From: Paracoccus isoporae
GTDB taxonomy: Bacteria; Pseudomonadota; Alphaproteobacteria; Rhodobacterales; Rhodobacteraceae
Assembly (NCBI RefSeq): GCF_900101865.1
Contig: NZ_FNAH01000003.1
Span: forward strand, 124,001-188,000
Direction of reading: 5' to 3'
DNA length: 64,000 bases
A model generated the notes under the pieces. That model was not told the origin of the DNA and ran no database searches. It worked only from the letters and a program-made list of their open reading frames with translations. Below, in pieces: positions 17,976-27,208 of this stretch (its first letter is position 1; the number at the start of each line of letters is the position of its first letter). The position numbers were made by a program, and so were the translations under genes.

Positions 17976-18590
17976 ATGTCCTGGACCGACGAGCGCGTCG
18001 AAACCCTGAAGCGGATGTGGTCTGAGGGCCAGTCGGCCAGCCAGATCGCGAAGGAGCTTGGCGCGGTGACCCGGAATGCCGTGATCGGCAAGGTCCACCG
18101 GCTCGGCCTATCGAACCGCAACGAAGGCGAGGGCGACGCGGCGGCGAATGCGGCCCCCGCCGCCGCGCCGAAGGCGGAGCCCAAGGCGAAGGCCGCGGCC
18201 AAGGCGAAATCCAAGGCGAAATCCGAGCCGCCCAAGGCCGAGGCCGCCGCGACGCCCGAGCCTGCTACTGAGGCAGCCGTGTCGCCCGCGCAGCCCGCCT
18301 TCCCGTCGCGCCGGCCCATCGTCCCCGCCGGCCAGCCCTTGCCGCCGCAGCCGTCGGCCAACGAGATCAGCCCCGAGGCGCTCGCCAATGTCCGCGAGGT
18401 CGAGAAAAAGGCCCGCAAGCTGTCGCTAATGGAATTGACCGAGCGCACCTGCAAATGGCCGATCGGTGATCCGGCGACCGAGAAATTCTGGTTCTGCGGC
18501 CTGCCCGCGCAGCAGGGCAAACCTTATTGCGAGGCCCATGTCGGCGTGGCGTTTCAGCCGATGAGCTCGCGCCGCGATCGTCGGCGCTGA
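17976..18590 (+). CDS. gcrA: Cell-cycle regulator GcrA
   Basis: GcrA binds RNA polymerase sigma-70 holoenzyme and activates promoters, many with CcrM-methylated GANTC sites, in the alphaproteobacterial cell cycle. The 204-residue protein starts MSWTDERVETLKRMWSEGQS, the conserved DNA-binding helix-turn-helix (ASQIAKELGAVTRNAVIGK). A long alanine/lysine/proline linker (residues 45-125) and the C-terminal RTCKWPIGDP, FWFCGLP and YCEAHVGVAF segment follow. The ATG has a GGAAAGG site upstream; the frame stays open further upstream but that part is antisense to the permease. The stop overlaps the next gene (TGATG). Confidence 0.95.
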   Translation: MSWTDERVETLKRMWSEGQSASQIAKELGAVTRNAVIGKVHRLGLSNRNEGEGDAAANAAPAAAPKAEPKAKAAAKAKSKAKSEPPKAEAAATPEPATEAAVSPAQPAFPSRRPIVPAGQPLPPQPSANEISPEALANVREVEKKARKLSLMELTERTCKWPIGDPATEKFWFCGLPAQQGKPYCEAHVGVAFQPMSSRRDRRR

Positions 18591-19105
18591 TGCTGGGCTG
18601 GCTCGATCACGCAGAGACGGGCGGCGGGGCCGCGGCCCATGCGCTGATGCGGGATCAGGCGGTCAGGCTGGCGGCGGCCGGGATCGCGGTGCGCGGCGCG
18701 TTGCAGACCAGCGATGCCGCCGCCGATGAATGCCACTGCGCGATGACCCTGCGGATTCTGGGCGATGACGGGCCGGATGTGATGATCTCGCAGGATCTGG
18801 GCCGCGAATCGCGCGGGTGCCGGCTGGATACGGGCGCGCTCGAATCCGCCGCGCAGCGCGTGCTGGAGACGCTGCCTGAGGCGGAGCTGCTGATCCTCAA
18901 CAAGTTCGGCAAGCAGGAAATCCTCGGCCGCGGCATGGTGTCGGTCATCGCCGCCGCGATGGAGCGCGGGCTTCCGGTGCTGATCTCGGTCGCGCCGCAG
19001 CAGCAGGCGGAATTCGCAGAGTTCGCAGGCGGGCTTGCAACGAAGGTGAAGCCGGCGGATCTGGATGCGTGGTGCGACCGTGCGACCCGTCTCCGCGCGG
19101 CATGA
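18590..19105 (+). CDS. DUF2478 family protein (possible nucleotide-binding)
   Basis: A 171-residue protein matching the DUF2478 family by its start MLGWLDHAETGGGAAAHALM, the cysteine-containing CHCAMTLRILGD, the segment DLGRESRGCRLDTGAL and the strand LLILNKFGKQE. The family resembles P-loop nucleotide-binding folds such as MobB/THEP1, but no classic Walker A motif is visible here. In other genomes it appears near molybdenum or metal genes; the function is unknown. It is coupled to gcrA by a one-base TGATG overlap and followed 10 nt later by tusA, which suggests a shared sulfur- or cofactor-related role. Confidence 0.75.
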   Translation: MLGWLDHAETGGGAAAHALMRDQAVRLAAAGIAVRGALQTSDAAADECHCAMTLRILGDDGPDVMISQDLGRESRGCRLDTGALESAAQRVLETLPEAELLILNKFGKQEILGRGMVSVIAAAMERGLPVLISVAPQQQAEFAEFAGGLATKVKPADLDAWCDRATRLRAA

Positions 19106-19115
19106 CGGTGCAGCC

Positions 19116-19367
19116 GTGACCGAGATCGACGCGCGCGGATTGCTCTGCCCGCTGCCCGTGCTGCGGCTGCGCAAGGCCCTGACTGGACTGCCCGAAGGCG
19201 CGCGTGTCACCTTGCTGGCCACCGACCGCATGGCCGCCATCGATGTGCCGCATTTCTGCGCAGAAGCAGGCCACAGACTGATCGCCACCGAGACCCAGCC
19301 CGATGGCGCGATGCGCTTCGAGGTGCGGCGCGGCGCCGCCTTTGACTGCCGCGCGGATGGCGGCTAG
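19116..19367 (+). CDS. TusA-type sulfurtransferase
   Basis: An 83-residue protein of the TusA/SirA family, which passes persulfide sulfur to acceptors such as tRNA 2-thiouridylation enzymes or molybdenum cofactor proteins. The start is VTEIDARGLLCPLPVLRLRK (GTG start), with the catalytic CPxP motif at Cys11-Pro12-Leu13-Pro14. The alternative upstream start has no family match. The gene follows DUF2478 closely and overlaps the stop of the convergent malic enzyme by 4 bp. Which acceptor it serves cannot be told. Confidence 0.88.
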   Translation: MTEIDARGLLCPLPVLRLRKALTGLPEGARVTLLATDRMAAIDVPHFCAEAGHRLIATETQPDGAMRFEVRRGAAFDCRADGG

Positions 19368-21643
19368 CGCACCTGCCCGAGCCGCCCGGCCGCGATCGCG
19401 GCCATGTTCAGAATGTCGTTCACCGTGGACGAGGTCGAGCAGATCTGGATCGGCTGCGGCACACCGGTCAGGATCGGACCGATCACGGTCGCACCCGCCA
19501 TTTCCTGCATCAGCTTGACCGAGATCGACGCGGAGTGGCGGGCAGGCACCACCAGCATGTTGGCCGGGCCGGAGAGCCGCGAGAACGGGTATTTCGCCGC
19601 CTGATCCATGTTCAGCGCGACATCCACGGTCATCTCGCCCTCATACTCGAAATCGACCCGGCGGGCATCGAGCACCTTCGTGGCCTCGGCCATTTTCTCG
19701 GCCCGTTCGCTGACCGGGTATCCGAAATTCGAGAAGGAGAGGAAGGCCACCCGCGGATCGAGGCCGAGGCCGCGGGCCACATGCGCGCCGCGCGTGGCGA
19801 TGTCGGCCAGATCCTCGGCCTCGGGCCACTCATGGACCAGCGTATCCCCGATCAGCACGATCCGGCCCTTGTGCAGCACGGCCGTGATGCCCACCGCGCC
19901 ATCCTGCGGCCGCACATCGAAGACCTGCCCGATCTGGGAGAGCACATGCGCGTTCTTGCGCGTGGCACCCGTCACCAGCCCGTCGCCATGACCATGCGCC
20001 AGCATCAGCGCCGCGAAGACGTGCCGGTCGCGATTGACCTGCTTGTCTGCATCCTCCCGATCAACCCCCTTGCGCTGCAACCGCGCATAGAGAAACTCGT
20101 GATAGGCGTCGAGATGGCGGGTCGAGCCGGCATTGACCACGGTCAGCTCGCGCACGGCATCGCCCAGCCCGGCCTCTTCCAGCTTGCGGTGCACATCGTC
20201 CTCGCGTCCCACCACCGTCGCCGGTCCCATGCCGCCGCGTTGCCAGGCCACCGCGGCGCGCAGCACGCGCGGATCGTCGCCTTCGGCAAAGATCATCCTT
20301 GCCTGATGCTGGCGGGCGCGGGCGTGGATGCCCTGCAGGATCGCCGCTGTCGGGTCCATCCGCGCCTGAAGCGCGTCGCGATAGGCCTCCATGTCGATGA
20401 TCGGGCGGCGCGCCACGCCGGTGTCCATTCCGGCCTTGGCCACGGCGGGCGGCACGACATGGATCAGCCGGGGATCGAAGGGCGTCGGGATGATGTAATC
20501 GCGCCCGAATTGCAGCTTGCGCCCGTAAGCCACGGCGACCTCGTCCGGCACATCCTCGCGCGCCAGCTCGGCCAGGGCCTGCGCGCAGGCGATCTTCATC
20601 TCGTCATTGATGGCGCGGGCATGAATGTCGAGCGCGCCGCGAAACAGATAGGGGAACCCCAGCACATTGTTGACCTGGTTGGGATAGTCGCTGCGCCCCG
20701 TCGCCACGATGGCATCGGCGCGCACGGCGTGGGCATCTTCCGGCGTGATCTCGGGGTCGGGATTGGCCATGGCGAAGATCACCGGGTTATCGGCCATGCT
20801 CTCGACCATTGCCTGCGTCACCGCGCCCTTGGCCGAGACACCCAGGAACACATCCGCGCCCGTCATCGCCTCTTCCAGCGTGCGGGCCTCGGTGGCGACG
20901 GCATGGGCGGATTTCCATTGGTTCATGCCCTCGGTCCGGCCCTGCCAGATGACACCCTTGGTGTCGCACATGATGCAGTTCTCGTGCCGCGCGCCCATTG
21001 CCTTCAGCAGCTCAAGGCAAGCGATCCCGGCGGCCCCCGCGCCGTTGAGCACGATGCGCACATCCTCGATCCGCTTGCCCGACAATTCGAGCGCGTTGAT
21101 GAGCCCTGCCGCGCAGATCACCGCCGTGCCGTGCTGATCGTCGTGAAACACCGGAATGTCCATCAACTCCTTCAGCCGGCTCTCGATGATGAAGCATTCC
21201 GGGGCCTTGATGTCTTCCAGATTGATGCCCCCGAAGGTCGGCCCCATCAGCCGGACGGCGTTGACGATCTCGTCGGGGTCTTCGGTATCAAGCTCGATAT
21301 CAATGGCGTTGACGTCGGCGAAGCGCTTGAACAGCACCGCCTTGCCCTCCATCACCGGCTTGGAGGCCAACGCGCCCAGGTTGCCAAGGCCGAGGATCGC
21401 CGTGCCGTTGGAGATCACGGCGACCATATTTCCCTTGGTGGTGTAGTCATAGGCCGTCTCGGGACGCTCCGCGATGGCTTGGACCGGCACCGCCACGCCC
21501 GGCGAATAGGCCAGCGACAGATCGCGCTGCGTGGCCATCGGTGTCGAGGGCACCACGTCGAATTTCCCCGGCCGGGGCTCCATGTGATAGGACAGCGCCT
21601 CCTCGGGCGTGGTGCGGGCGGTGCGGGGTCTGGTCTCGTTCAT
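19364..21643 (-). CDS. maeB: NADP-dependent malic enzyme (fused phosphotransacetylase domain)
   Basis: A 759-residue MaeB-type malic enzyme that oxidatively decarboxylates malate to pyruvate with NADP. The malic domain covers about residues 1-430 (LAYSPGVAVPV, FHDDQHGTAVICAAGLINAL, VLNGAGAAGIACLEL and ANPDPEITPEDA). A phosphotransacetylase-like domain follows (FAEGDDPRVLRAAV, GLVTGATRKNAHV, LNMDQAAKYPFSRLSGPAN). In studied bacteria the second domain lacks transacetylase activity and regulates the enzyme through acetyl-CoA. GGAGGACCG precedes the ATG. The gene stands alone between the tusA 3' end and the RND operon. Confidence 0.95.
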   Translation of the reverse strand: MNETRPRTARTTPEEALSYHMEPRPGKFDVVPSTPMATQRDLSLAYSPGVAVPVQAIAERPETAYDYTTKGNMVAVISNGTAILGLGNLGALASKPVMEGKAVLFKRFADVNAIDIELDTEDPDEIVNAVRLMGPTFGGINLEDIKAPECFIIESRLKELMDIPVFHDDQHGTAVICAAGLINALELSGKRIEDVRIVLNGAGAAGIACLELLKAMGARHENCIMCDTKGVIWQGRTEGMNQWKSAHAVATEARTLEEAMTGADVFLGVSAKGAVTQAMVESMADNPVIFAMANPDPEITPEDAHAVRADAIVATGRSDYPNQVNNVLGFPYLFRGALDIHARAINDEMKIACAQALAELAREDVPDEVAVAYGRKLQFGRDYIIPTPFDPRLIHVVPPAVAKAGMDTGVARRPIIDMEAYRDALQARMDPTAAILQGIHARARQHQARMIFAEGDDPRVLRAAVAWQRGGMGPATVVGREDDVHRKLEEAGLGDAVRELTVVNAGSTRHLDAYHEFLYARLQRKGVDREDADKQVNRDRHVFAALMLAHGHGDGLVTGATRKNAHVLSQIGQVFDVRPQDGAVGITAVLHKGRIVLIGDTLVHEWPEAEDLADIATRGAHVARGLGLDPRVAFLSFSNFGYPVSERAEKMAEATKVLDARRVDFEYEGEMTVDVALNMDQAAKYPFSRLSGPANMLVVPARHSASISVKLMQEMAGATVIGPILTGVPQPIQICSTSSTVNDILNMAAIAAGRLGQVR

Positions 21644-21698
21644 CGGTCCTCCGGCCTTCTCGTGACGCCTGTCTACGCCGCGCGGCCGGGACGCTCAA

Positions 21699-24600
21699 TC
21701 AGGTCGCGCCATTGCGGCCAGGCGGTTTCACCCCGTAGACCACGCAATACAGCGCCGGGACGAAGAGCAGCGTGATGAGCGTGCCGACGATGATCCCGCC
21801 CATCATCGAGAACGCCATCGGCCCCCAGAACACCTGACGCGAGATCGGGATCAGGGCCAGGCTGGCCGCGGCGGCGGTCAGCAGGATCGGGCGGGCCCGG
21901 CTGTCCGAGGCGTGATAGACCGCATCCCATCGATCCTGCCCTTTCTGGATCAGGTTCTCGACCTCATGGACCAGGATGATGGAGTTGCGGATCAGGATCC
22001 CCGCAAGGGCCAGGATCCCCAGGATCGCGACAAACCCCATCGGCACGCCGAATCCGACCAGCACGATCACCACCCCGATCAGACCCAGCGGGGCGGCGGC
22101 GAACACGATGGCCGACAGCCGGAAACTCTGCATCTGCGCCATGATGAGGAACGCCATGCTCAGAAGCATGAGCGGGACCACGGCGGCGATGGGTTCCTGG
22201 CTTTCGGTCGAGCTTTCGACCGTGCCGCCGACCTCGATGCGGATGGTGGATGGCAGGCTGTCCTTGAATTCCGCAATCGACGGGGCGAGATCCGCAACCA
22301 GCGTTGCGGGCTGATCGGCCGAGGCGATGGCGGCCTTCACCGTCACCGTCGGCAGCCCGTTCCGCTGCATAATGAGCGGCTGCTCGGTCGCATATTCCAG
22401 CTTGGCCAGGCTGGCCAGCGGGATGGGCGTGCCGCTATCCGTGGCGAATTGCAGGTTGCGCAGCGTGTCGATGGAGCTGCGCTCTTCCGCCGAGGCGCGG
22501 CTGATGACGTCGATCAGGAACTCGCCGTCGCGAAGCTGGGTCACGGTGCGTCCCGAGAACATCATCGCCAGGGCTTCCGCGATATCCGCCGAACTCACCC
22601 CCAGCCTGCGCGCCTGATCCTGCCGCACGCGCAACCGCAACACCCGCGCCGGTTCGTCCCAGTCGAGGGCGATATCGCTCAGCCGCGTATCCTGTGACAT
22701 CAGCGCCGCCAGATCGCGGGCGGCGTCGCGCGTCGCCCCGATCTCCGGGCCGGAAACGCGATACTGCACCGGCTTGCCCACCGGCGGGCCGACCTCCAGC
22801 AGCTTCACATAGATGTTTTCGTCAACAAACGCGGTCTCGGCCAGCCGATCCAGGCGCGCCTTGACGCGGTCGCGCGCCGCGAGCCCGGTGGTCTGGATCA
22901 CCACCTGCCCCATATGCGGCCCCGCGGTCGGCACGTCGAGCGCCAGGACAAATCGCGGCGCACCCATCCCGATGTACGTTGTCCAGTATTCCACGTCCGG
23001 GTCGTCGCGCAGATGGGTTTCCAGCCGGTCCATCGTATCGCGCGTCGCCCGGATCGAGGCGTTCTGGCGCAGTTCCACATCCACGACCAACTCGGTGCGG
23101 TCGGTGGTGGGAAAGAACTGCTGCTCGACGAATTGCATGCCCCAGATCGAGACCAGGAAGGCGATCAGCGTCACGCCGACCGTGATCCATTTGAACCGCA
23201 TTGCCGCGCGGAGCAGGCGATGGAAGATGCGCCGCAGCCAGCCGGGATTGCCGTCGTGGTGCTTCATCTTCCGCGGCAGGAAGGTGATGCCCAGGATCGG
23301 CGCGAACAGCACCGCGACGATCCAGCTCACCACCAGCGAGACCGCGATGACCACGAAGAGCGAAAAGGTGAACTCGCCCGCATCCGAATTGTTCAGGCCG
23401 ATGGGAATGAACCCCGCCACCGTGACCAATGTGCCGGAGAGCATCGGGAAGGCAATGGATGTCCAGGCATAGGAGGCCGCATCGGTCAGCGTCTCGCCGA
23501 TTTCCAGCCGCGAGATCATCGTCTCGATGGCGATCATCGCATCGTCCACCAGCAGACCGAGCGCGATGATAAGCGCGCCGAGCGACACGCGTTGCAGCGT
23601 GATGCCGTAGTAATCCATGAAGACGAAGGTGATGGCCAGAACCAGCGGGATCGACATGGTGACCACCATCCCGGCCCGGAAGCCGAGGCTGATGAAGCTG
23701 ACCACCAGCACGATGGCCACGGCCTCCATCAGGGCTGTGACGAAATGGCCGACCGCCTCCTCGACGACCTGGGGCTGATCGGCGAACTTGGCCATCTCGA
23801 TCCCGATCGGCAGGTCGGCGGCGACATCCGCCATCAGCGCGTCGACCTGCGCGCCGAAATCCAGGATGTTCTGCCCCTCTTTCATGCCGATCTGCAGGCC
23901 GATGGCGGGTTGGCCGTTATAGCGGAACAGGTTCTCCGGCGGGTCCTGGTAGCCGCGCCGGACGGTGACGATATCGGCGAGGTTGAAGAACCGGTCGCCG
24001 ATCCGGAAATTCACATCCGAAATGGCGTTCGCGTCACCGAACTCCCCGTCCACGCGCACCAGGATCCGCTCCGGCCCGGATTCGATCACCCCGGACGGCG
24101 CAATCACGTTCTGGCTGTAGACGGTATTGAGCACCTGATCCTGGTTCAGCCCCAACGCCGCGAGGCGCGAGGGCGAGAATTCCAGATAGATCTCCTCGTC
24201 TTGCACGCCCAGCAACTCGACCTTGCCGGCCAGCGGCAGCGCCTGCACCTGATCGCGGATCGCATCGACGCGGTCACGCAGTTCGCGCGGGGTGAAGCCG
24301 TCCGCGGTGAAGGCATAGATATTGCCGTAGACATCGCCGAAATTGTCGTTGAAGCGGAACCCGGCGAACTCTTCGGGGAAGTCCGGCCGGATATCGGCCA
24401 TCATGTTGCGCACGCGCTTCCAGATTTCCGGCACCTGGTCGCCTTTCACCTCCGGCGACAGCTCGACATAGACCACCGCCTGACCCGGCATGGTGACGGA
24501 GCGGGTGAATTTCAGCTCGTCCAGCTCCTCCATCTTCTTCTCGATCCGCTTGGTCACCTGGTCCAGCGTCTCGTCGATGGAGGCCCCCGGCAAGGCTGCA

Positions 24601-24758
24601 GCGATCACCATGACCTTGATGGTGAAGTTGGGATCCTCCTCCCGCCCCAGATTGACGTAGGACATGCCGCCCGCCAGCATGGAGACGATCAGCAGGAACC
24701 ACACGAAGCTGCGATGCTTCAGCGCCCAGTCGGACAGGTTGAACCGCCGCGCCGGCAT
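21699..24758 (-). CDS. RND family efflux pump, inner-membrane transporter
   Basis: A 1019-residue AcrB/MexF-type resistance-nodulation-division transporter that uses the proton gradient to expel compounds. The first helix (HRSFVWFLLIVSMLAGGMSY) is followed by LGREEDPNFTIKVMVIAAAL, a start typical of the SwrC/CzcA-like group. Core helix 4 contains LGLLVDDAMIAIETMISRLE, with the paired Asp residues of the proton relay, and the C-terminal half ends in repeated helices. It is coupled to the upstream adaptor by TGATG. No outer-membrane factor or regulator lies next to it. The substrate is unknown. Confidence 0.93.
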   Translation of the reverse strand: MPARRFNLSDWALKHRSFVWFLLIVSMLAGGMSYVNLGREEDPNFTIKVMVIAAALPGASIDETLDQVTKRIEKKMEELDELKFTRSVTMPGQAVVYVELSPEVKGDQVPEIWKRVRNMMADIRPDFPEEFAGFRFNDNFGDVYGNIYAFTADGFTPRELRDRVDAIRDQVQALPLAGKVELLGVQDEEIYLEFSPSRLAALGLNQDQVLNTVYSQNVIAPSGVIESGPERILVRVDGEFGDANAISDVNFRIGDRFFNLADIVTVRRGYQDPPENLFRYNGQPAIGLQIGMKEGQNILDFGAQVDALMADVAADLPIGIEMAKFADQPQVVEEAVGHFVTALMEAVAIVLVVSFISLGFRAGMVVTMSIPLVLAITFVFMDYYGITLQRVSLGALIIALGLLVDDAMIAIETMISRLEIGETLTDAASYAWTSIAFPMLSGTLVTVAGFIPIGLNNSDAGEFTFSLFVVIAVSLVVSWIVAVLFAPILGITFLPRKMKHHDGNPGWLRRIFHRLLRAAMRFKWITVGVTLIAFLVSIWGMQFVEQQFFPTTDRTELVVDVELRQNASIRATRDTMDRLETHLRDDPDVEYWTTYIGMGAPRFVLALDVPTAGPHMGQVVIQTTGLAARDRVKARLDRLAETAFVDENIYVKLLEVGPPVGKPVQYRVSGPEIGATRDAARDLAALMSQDTRLSDIALDWDEPARVLRLRVRQDQARRLGVSSADIAEALAMMFSGRTVTQLRDGEFLIDVISRASAEERSSIDTLRNLQFATDSGTPIPLASLAKLEYATEQPLIMQRNGLPTVTVKAAIASADQPATLVADLAPSIAEFKDSLPSTIRIEVGGTVESSTESQEPIAAVVPLMLLSMAFLIMAQMQSFRLSAIVFAAAPLGLIGVVIVLVGFGVPMGFVAILGILALAGILIRNSIILVHEVENLIQKGQDRWDAVYHASDSRARPILLTAAAASLALIPISRQVFWGPMAFSMMGGIIVGTLITLLFVPALYCVVYGVKPPGRNGAT

Positions 24759-25852
24759 CAGGGCCTCACCCGCCGGCCCACCGGCTGGCCGTCCTGCAGG
24801 GAGTTGACGCCGCGGATCACCACCTCCTCGCCGACGCTCAGCCCAGACAGGATCTGCACCTGCCCGGCGAAACGCTCGCCGGTCTCTACCGGGCGATGCT
24901 CGACCTGGGCCGCGCCGTCCTGGCGGTGGATCACCCAGACCGCCACCGCGTCCCCCGTCCCGGTCAGCGCCGGTTCGGGCACCGACAGGGCAGATCCGGC
25001 ATCCCCCGCACGCTGCGCGCGGATCAGCGAGTTGAGCCGGAAACTGGTCGAATCATCCATCGCCACATGCACGCGCCGGGTCCGGGTCGCGGCGTCGGCC
25101 AAGGGCTCCACCCGTTCGATCTGGCCGGAGACCCGCGTGTCGGGATCGGCTTCCAGCCAGATCGTCATATCCGTGCCGACCGGCATGGTGCTCAGCGCAA
25201 CCTCCGGCAAATCGATCATCGCCTCGCGCGTGGATTCGTCCGACAGGGTCAGCACGGGCGTGCCCGCACCCACCACCGCGCCCGGATTCTCGAACACCGC
25301 CGACACCACCCCGTCGAAGGGCGCCATCAGCCGCGCGAAACCTTCGGCATCCTCGGCCCGCGCGAGTTCGGACCGCGCCTGCCGCAGACCCGCTTCCGCC
25401 GATTTCAGCTCGCGCTCCGCCTGTTCCAGCCGCGCGGTGGAGGCGACGTTGCGCCGGGCCAGGCCGCGCACCCGTTCGGCGGTCAGGCTCGCGGTTTCCT
25501 GCGTGACCTCCGCGGTCTCCACCGCCGCACGGGCCGCGCGCACATTGTCCTGCAAATCGTCGGGCGCGAGTTCGGCCAGCAATGCCCCCGTCTTCACCGT
25601 CTCGCCCACATCTACCGGGCGGGCGGACAGCCGGCCAAGGGTCTGAAAACCAAGCTGCACCTCGGTCGCGGCGGCCACCACGCCCGCGAAACTGCGGCGC
25701 TGCGACGGGTGATCGGCCACGACGATGGAGACGACGGGCCGGATGACCGGCGCTGTCGCCGTCGCCTCCTCGCCCCCCGACCAGGGCAGCTCGATCGCCT
25801 GCGCCGCCGGGGCGGCAAGCGCCGCCATGACAAAAAGCGCGGCGCGGATCAC
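24758..25852 (-). CDS. RND efflux periplasmic adaptor subunit (second)
   Basis: A 364-residue HlyD-type membrane-fusion protein. It has a signal peptide (VIRAALFVMAALAAPAAQA), a beta-barrel and lipoyl half (SFAGVVAAATEVQLGFQTLG, RPVDVGETVKTGALLAELAP), a coiled-coil hairpin (about residues 95-160) and a closing lipoyl half (FDGVVSAVFENPGAVVGAGTPVL). It bridges the RND pump to an outer-membrane channel. The GTG start at 25852 overlaps the stop of the first adaptor by 4 nt (GTGA), and its own stop overlaps the pump start. Having two different adaptors before one pump is noteworthy. Confidence 0.9.
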   Translation of the reverse strand: MIRAALFVMAALAAPAAQAIELPWSGGEEATATAPVIRPVVSIVVADHPSQRRSFAGVVAAATEVQLGFQTLGRLSARPVDVGETVKTGALLAELAPDDLQDNVRAARAAVETAEVTQETASLTAERVRGLARRNVASTARLEQAERELKSAEAGLRQARSELARAEDAEGFARLMAPFDGVVSAVFENPGAVVGAGTPVLTLSDESTREAMIDLPEVALSTMPVGTDMTIWLEADPDTRVSGQIERVEPLADAATRTRRVHVAMDDSTSFRLNSLIRAQRAGDAGSALSVPEPALTGTGDAVAVWVIHRQDGAAQVEHRPVETGERFAGQVQILSGLSVGEEVVIRGVNSLQDGQPVGRRVRP

Positions 25853-26928
25853 GGGTCGATCTCCGCGGCGACGACCTGCCGCCCGGGATAGAGCCGCTGT
25901 GACCCCGCGCCGACGATCACATCGCCCGCCGCGACCCCGCTTTCCAGCAGGACGAACCCGTTTTCGAAACTCTCGATCGCCACCTCGCGCAGTTCCGCGC
26001 GCCCGCCCTCGCCGACCAGCCAGACCGCCGGGGCCCCGGCGTCGGAGCTGAGCGCGGTCCACGGGATCCGCACGGCGCTGCCTTCGCTGATCCGGATGGT
26101 GCCGCTGACCGCGGCACCCAGCAGCGAGACATCGTCGGGCGCGTCCGCCACCTCGGCCCGCAGCCTGACCGACCCGGTCGAAGCCTCGACAAGCGGCGCG
26201 ATCTCGGTGACGCGCGCCGTCATCGGTGCGGCGGAGACATCGAGCGTGCGCAGCGCGACGGGCTGGCCCATCGCATCGTCCAGCATCGCCATGTCCGGGG
26301 TCAGGAAGACAGCCTCGATTCCCGACATCGCGGCCAGCGACAACACCGACTGCGCGGCGCCCACGACCTGCCCGGGCTCGCCCTGCCGCGCCGTGACGAC
26401 GCCATCGAACGGCGCGGTCAAATCGGTGTCCTCCACCGTCCGCCTGGCCTGGTCGAGCGCGCTCTGCGCCTGCTTGGTCTGGGTTTCGGCGGCGCTCAGC
26501 GCCTGGCGCGCCGTGTCGCGCGCCGCGCGCGTGCCGACGCCGCGTTCCAGCATCGCGGCGGCACGTTCCGCGGCAAGCCGGGCCTGCTGTTCGGCCGCCT
26601 CGGCCGCCGCGAAGCTGGCCTGGGCGGCGTTCAGCGACTGTTCGGATTGCTGCGGGTCGATCCGGGCCAGCACCTCGCCGCGGGCGAAATGGTCGCCTTC
26701 GAGCACCAGCACCTCGGTGATGCGGCCGCCCCGGCGAAAGCCCAGGTCAACGGACTCGCGGGCCTCGAGCGTTCCGGTCAGGCTGAGATCGACGCCGACA
26801 TCGTCCTGGCGCAGCTCGATCAGCTCGACGCCGATCGCGTCCGCTGCCCGCACCTCGCCCGGCAGGGTTGCCTGGCCAGCCGCAAACGCCGCGGCACCAA
26901 TCGTTAAGACATATCTCGGCTGGATCAA
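25849..26928 (-). CDS. RND efflux periplasmic adaptor subunit (first)
   Basis: A 359-residue membrane-fusion protein with a signal peptide ending near EVRAAD, the first lipoyl half (SLTGTLEARESVDLGFRRGG, EGDHFARGEVLARIDP), an alanine-rich coiled coil (residues 95-150) and FDGVVTARQGEPGQVVGAAQ as the second lipoyl half. The start is TTG at 26928, chosen because GGAGG lies 7 nt upstream and translation from it yields a proper signal peptide; no ATG fits. It resembles the second adaptor in architecture but not closely in sequence. It is the first gene of the three-gene operon. Confidence 0.88.
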   Translation of the reverse strand: MIQPRYVLTIGAAAFAAGQATLPGEVRAADAIGVELIELRQDDVGVDLSLTGTLEARESVDLGFRRGGRITEVLVLEGDHFARGEVLARIDPQQSEQSLNAAQASFAAAEAAEQQARLAAERAAAMLERGVGTRAARDTARQALSAAETQTKQAQSALDQARRTVEDTDLTAPFDGVVTARQGEPGQVVGAAQSVLSLAAMSGIEAVFLTPDMAMLDDAMGQPVALRTLDVSAAPMTARVTEIAPLVEASTGSVRLRAEVADAPDDVSLLGAAVSGTIRISEGSAVRIPWTALSSDAGAPAVWLVGEGGRAELREVAIESFENGFVLLESGVAAGDVIVGAGSQRLYPGRQVVAAEIDP

Positions 26929-27208
26929 GCGGGGCCTCCATCCACCGGGTTTTGATGCCCCAATTCGGTCAGCTTGAAAAGACACGCCTGCGGCATCTAC
27001 CGCTGCGTCACATGCGATTTGATCTGGCCAGCACAAGCTGCAATTATAAGCGTTCGGTGTCGACCGACCTGCGTGTCACCCGAATGTCGCCGGCCTGTGA
27101 TAGGGTCACGCAATCTTTTGGAACCAGGGACGATCCCGGACTCTTTGCCTGATGATACTGGAGTTCTATATTATTCACCCAGCCAGACGGTGTGTCGAGT
27201 AGTTGCAG
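26929..27208. promoter_or_regulatory. Divergent intergenic region between RND operon and arfB
   Basis: The 280-bp gap is noticeably AT-richer than its neighbours. The minus strand carries a perfect -10 box TATAAT (27048-27043) without a good -35, about 115 nt upstream of the RND operon. The plus strand has TTGCCT (27145-27150), 16 nt, TATATT (27167-27172), 37 nt before arfB. An imperfect palindrome, CGGTGTCGACCG, lies near 27055-27066 and could be an operator for the pump. No regulator gene is adjacent. Confidence 0.4.
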
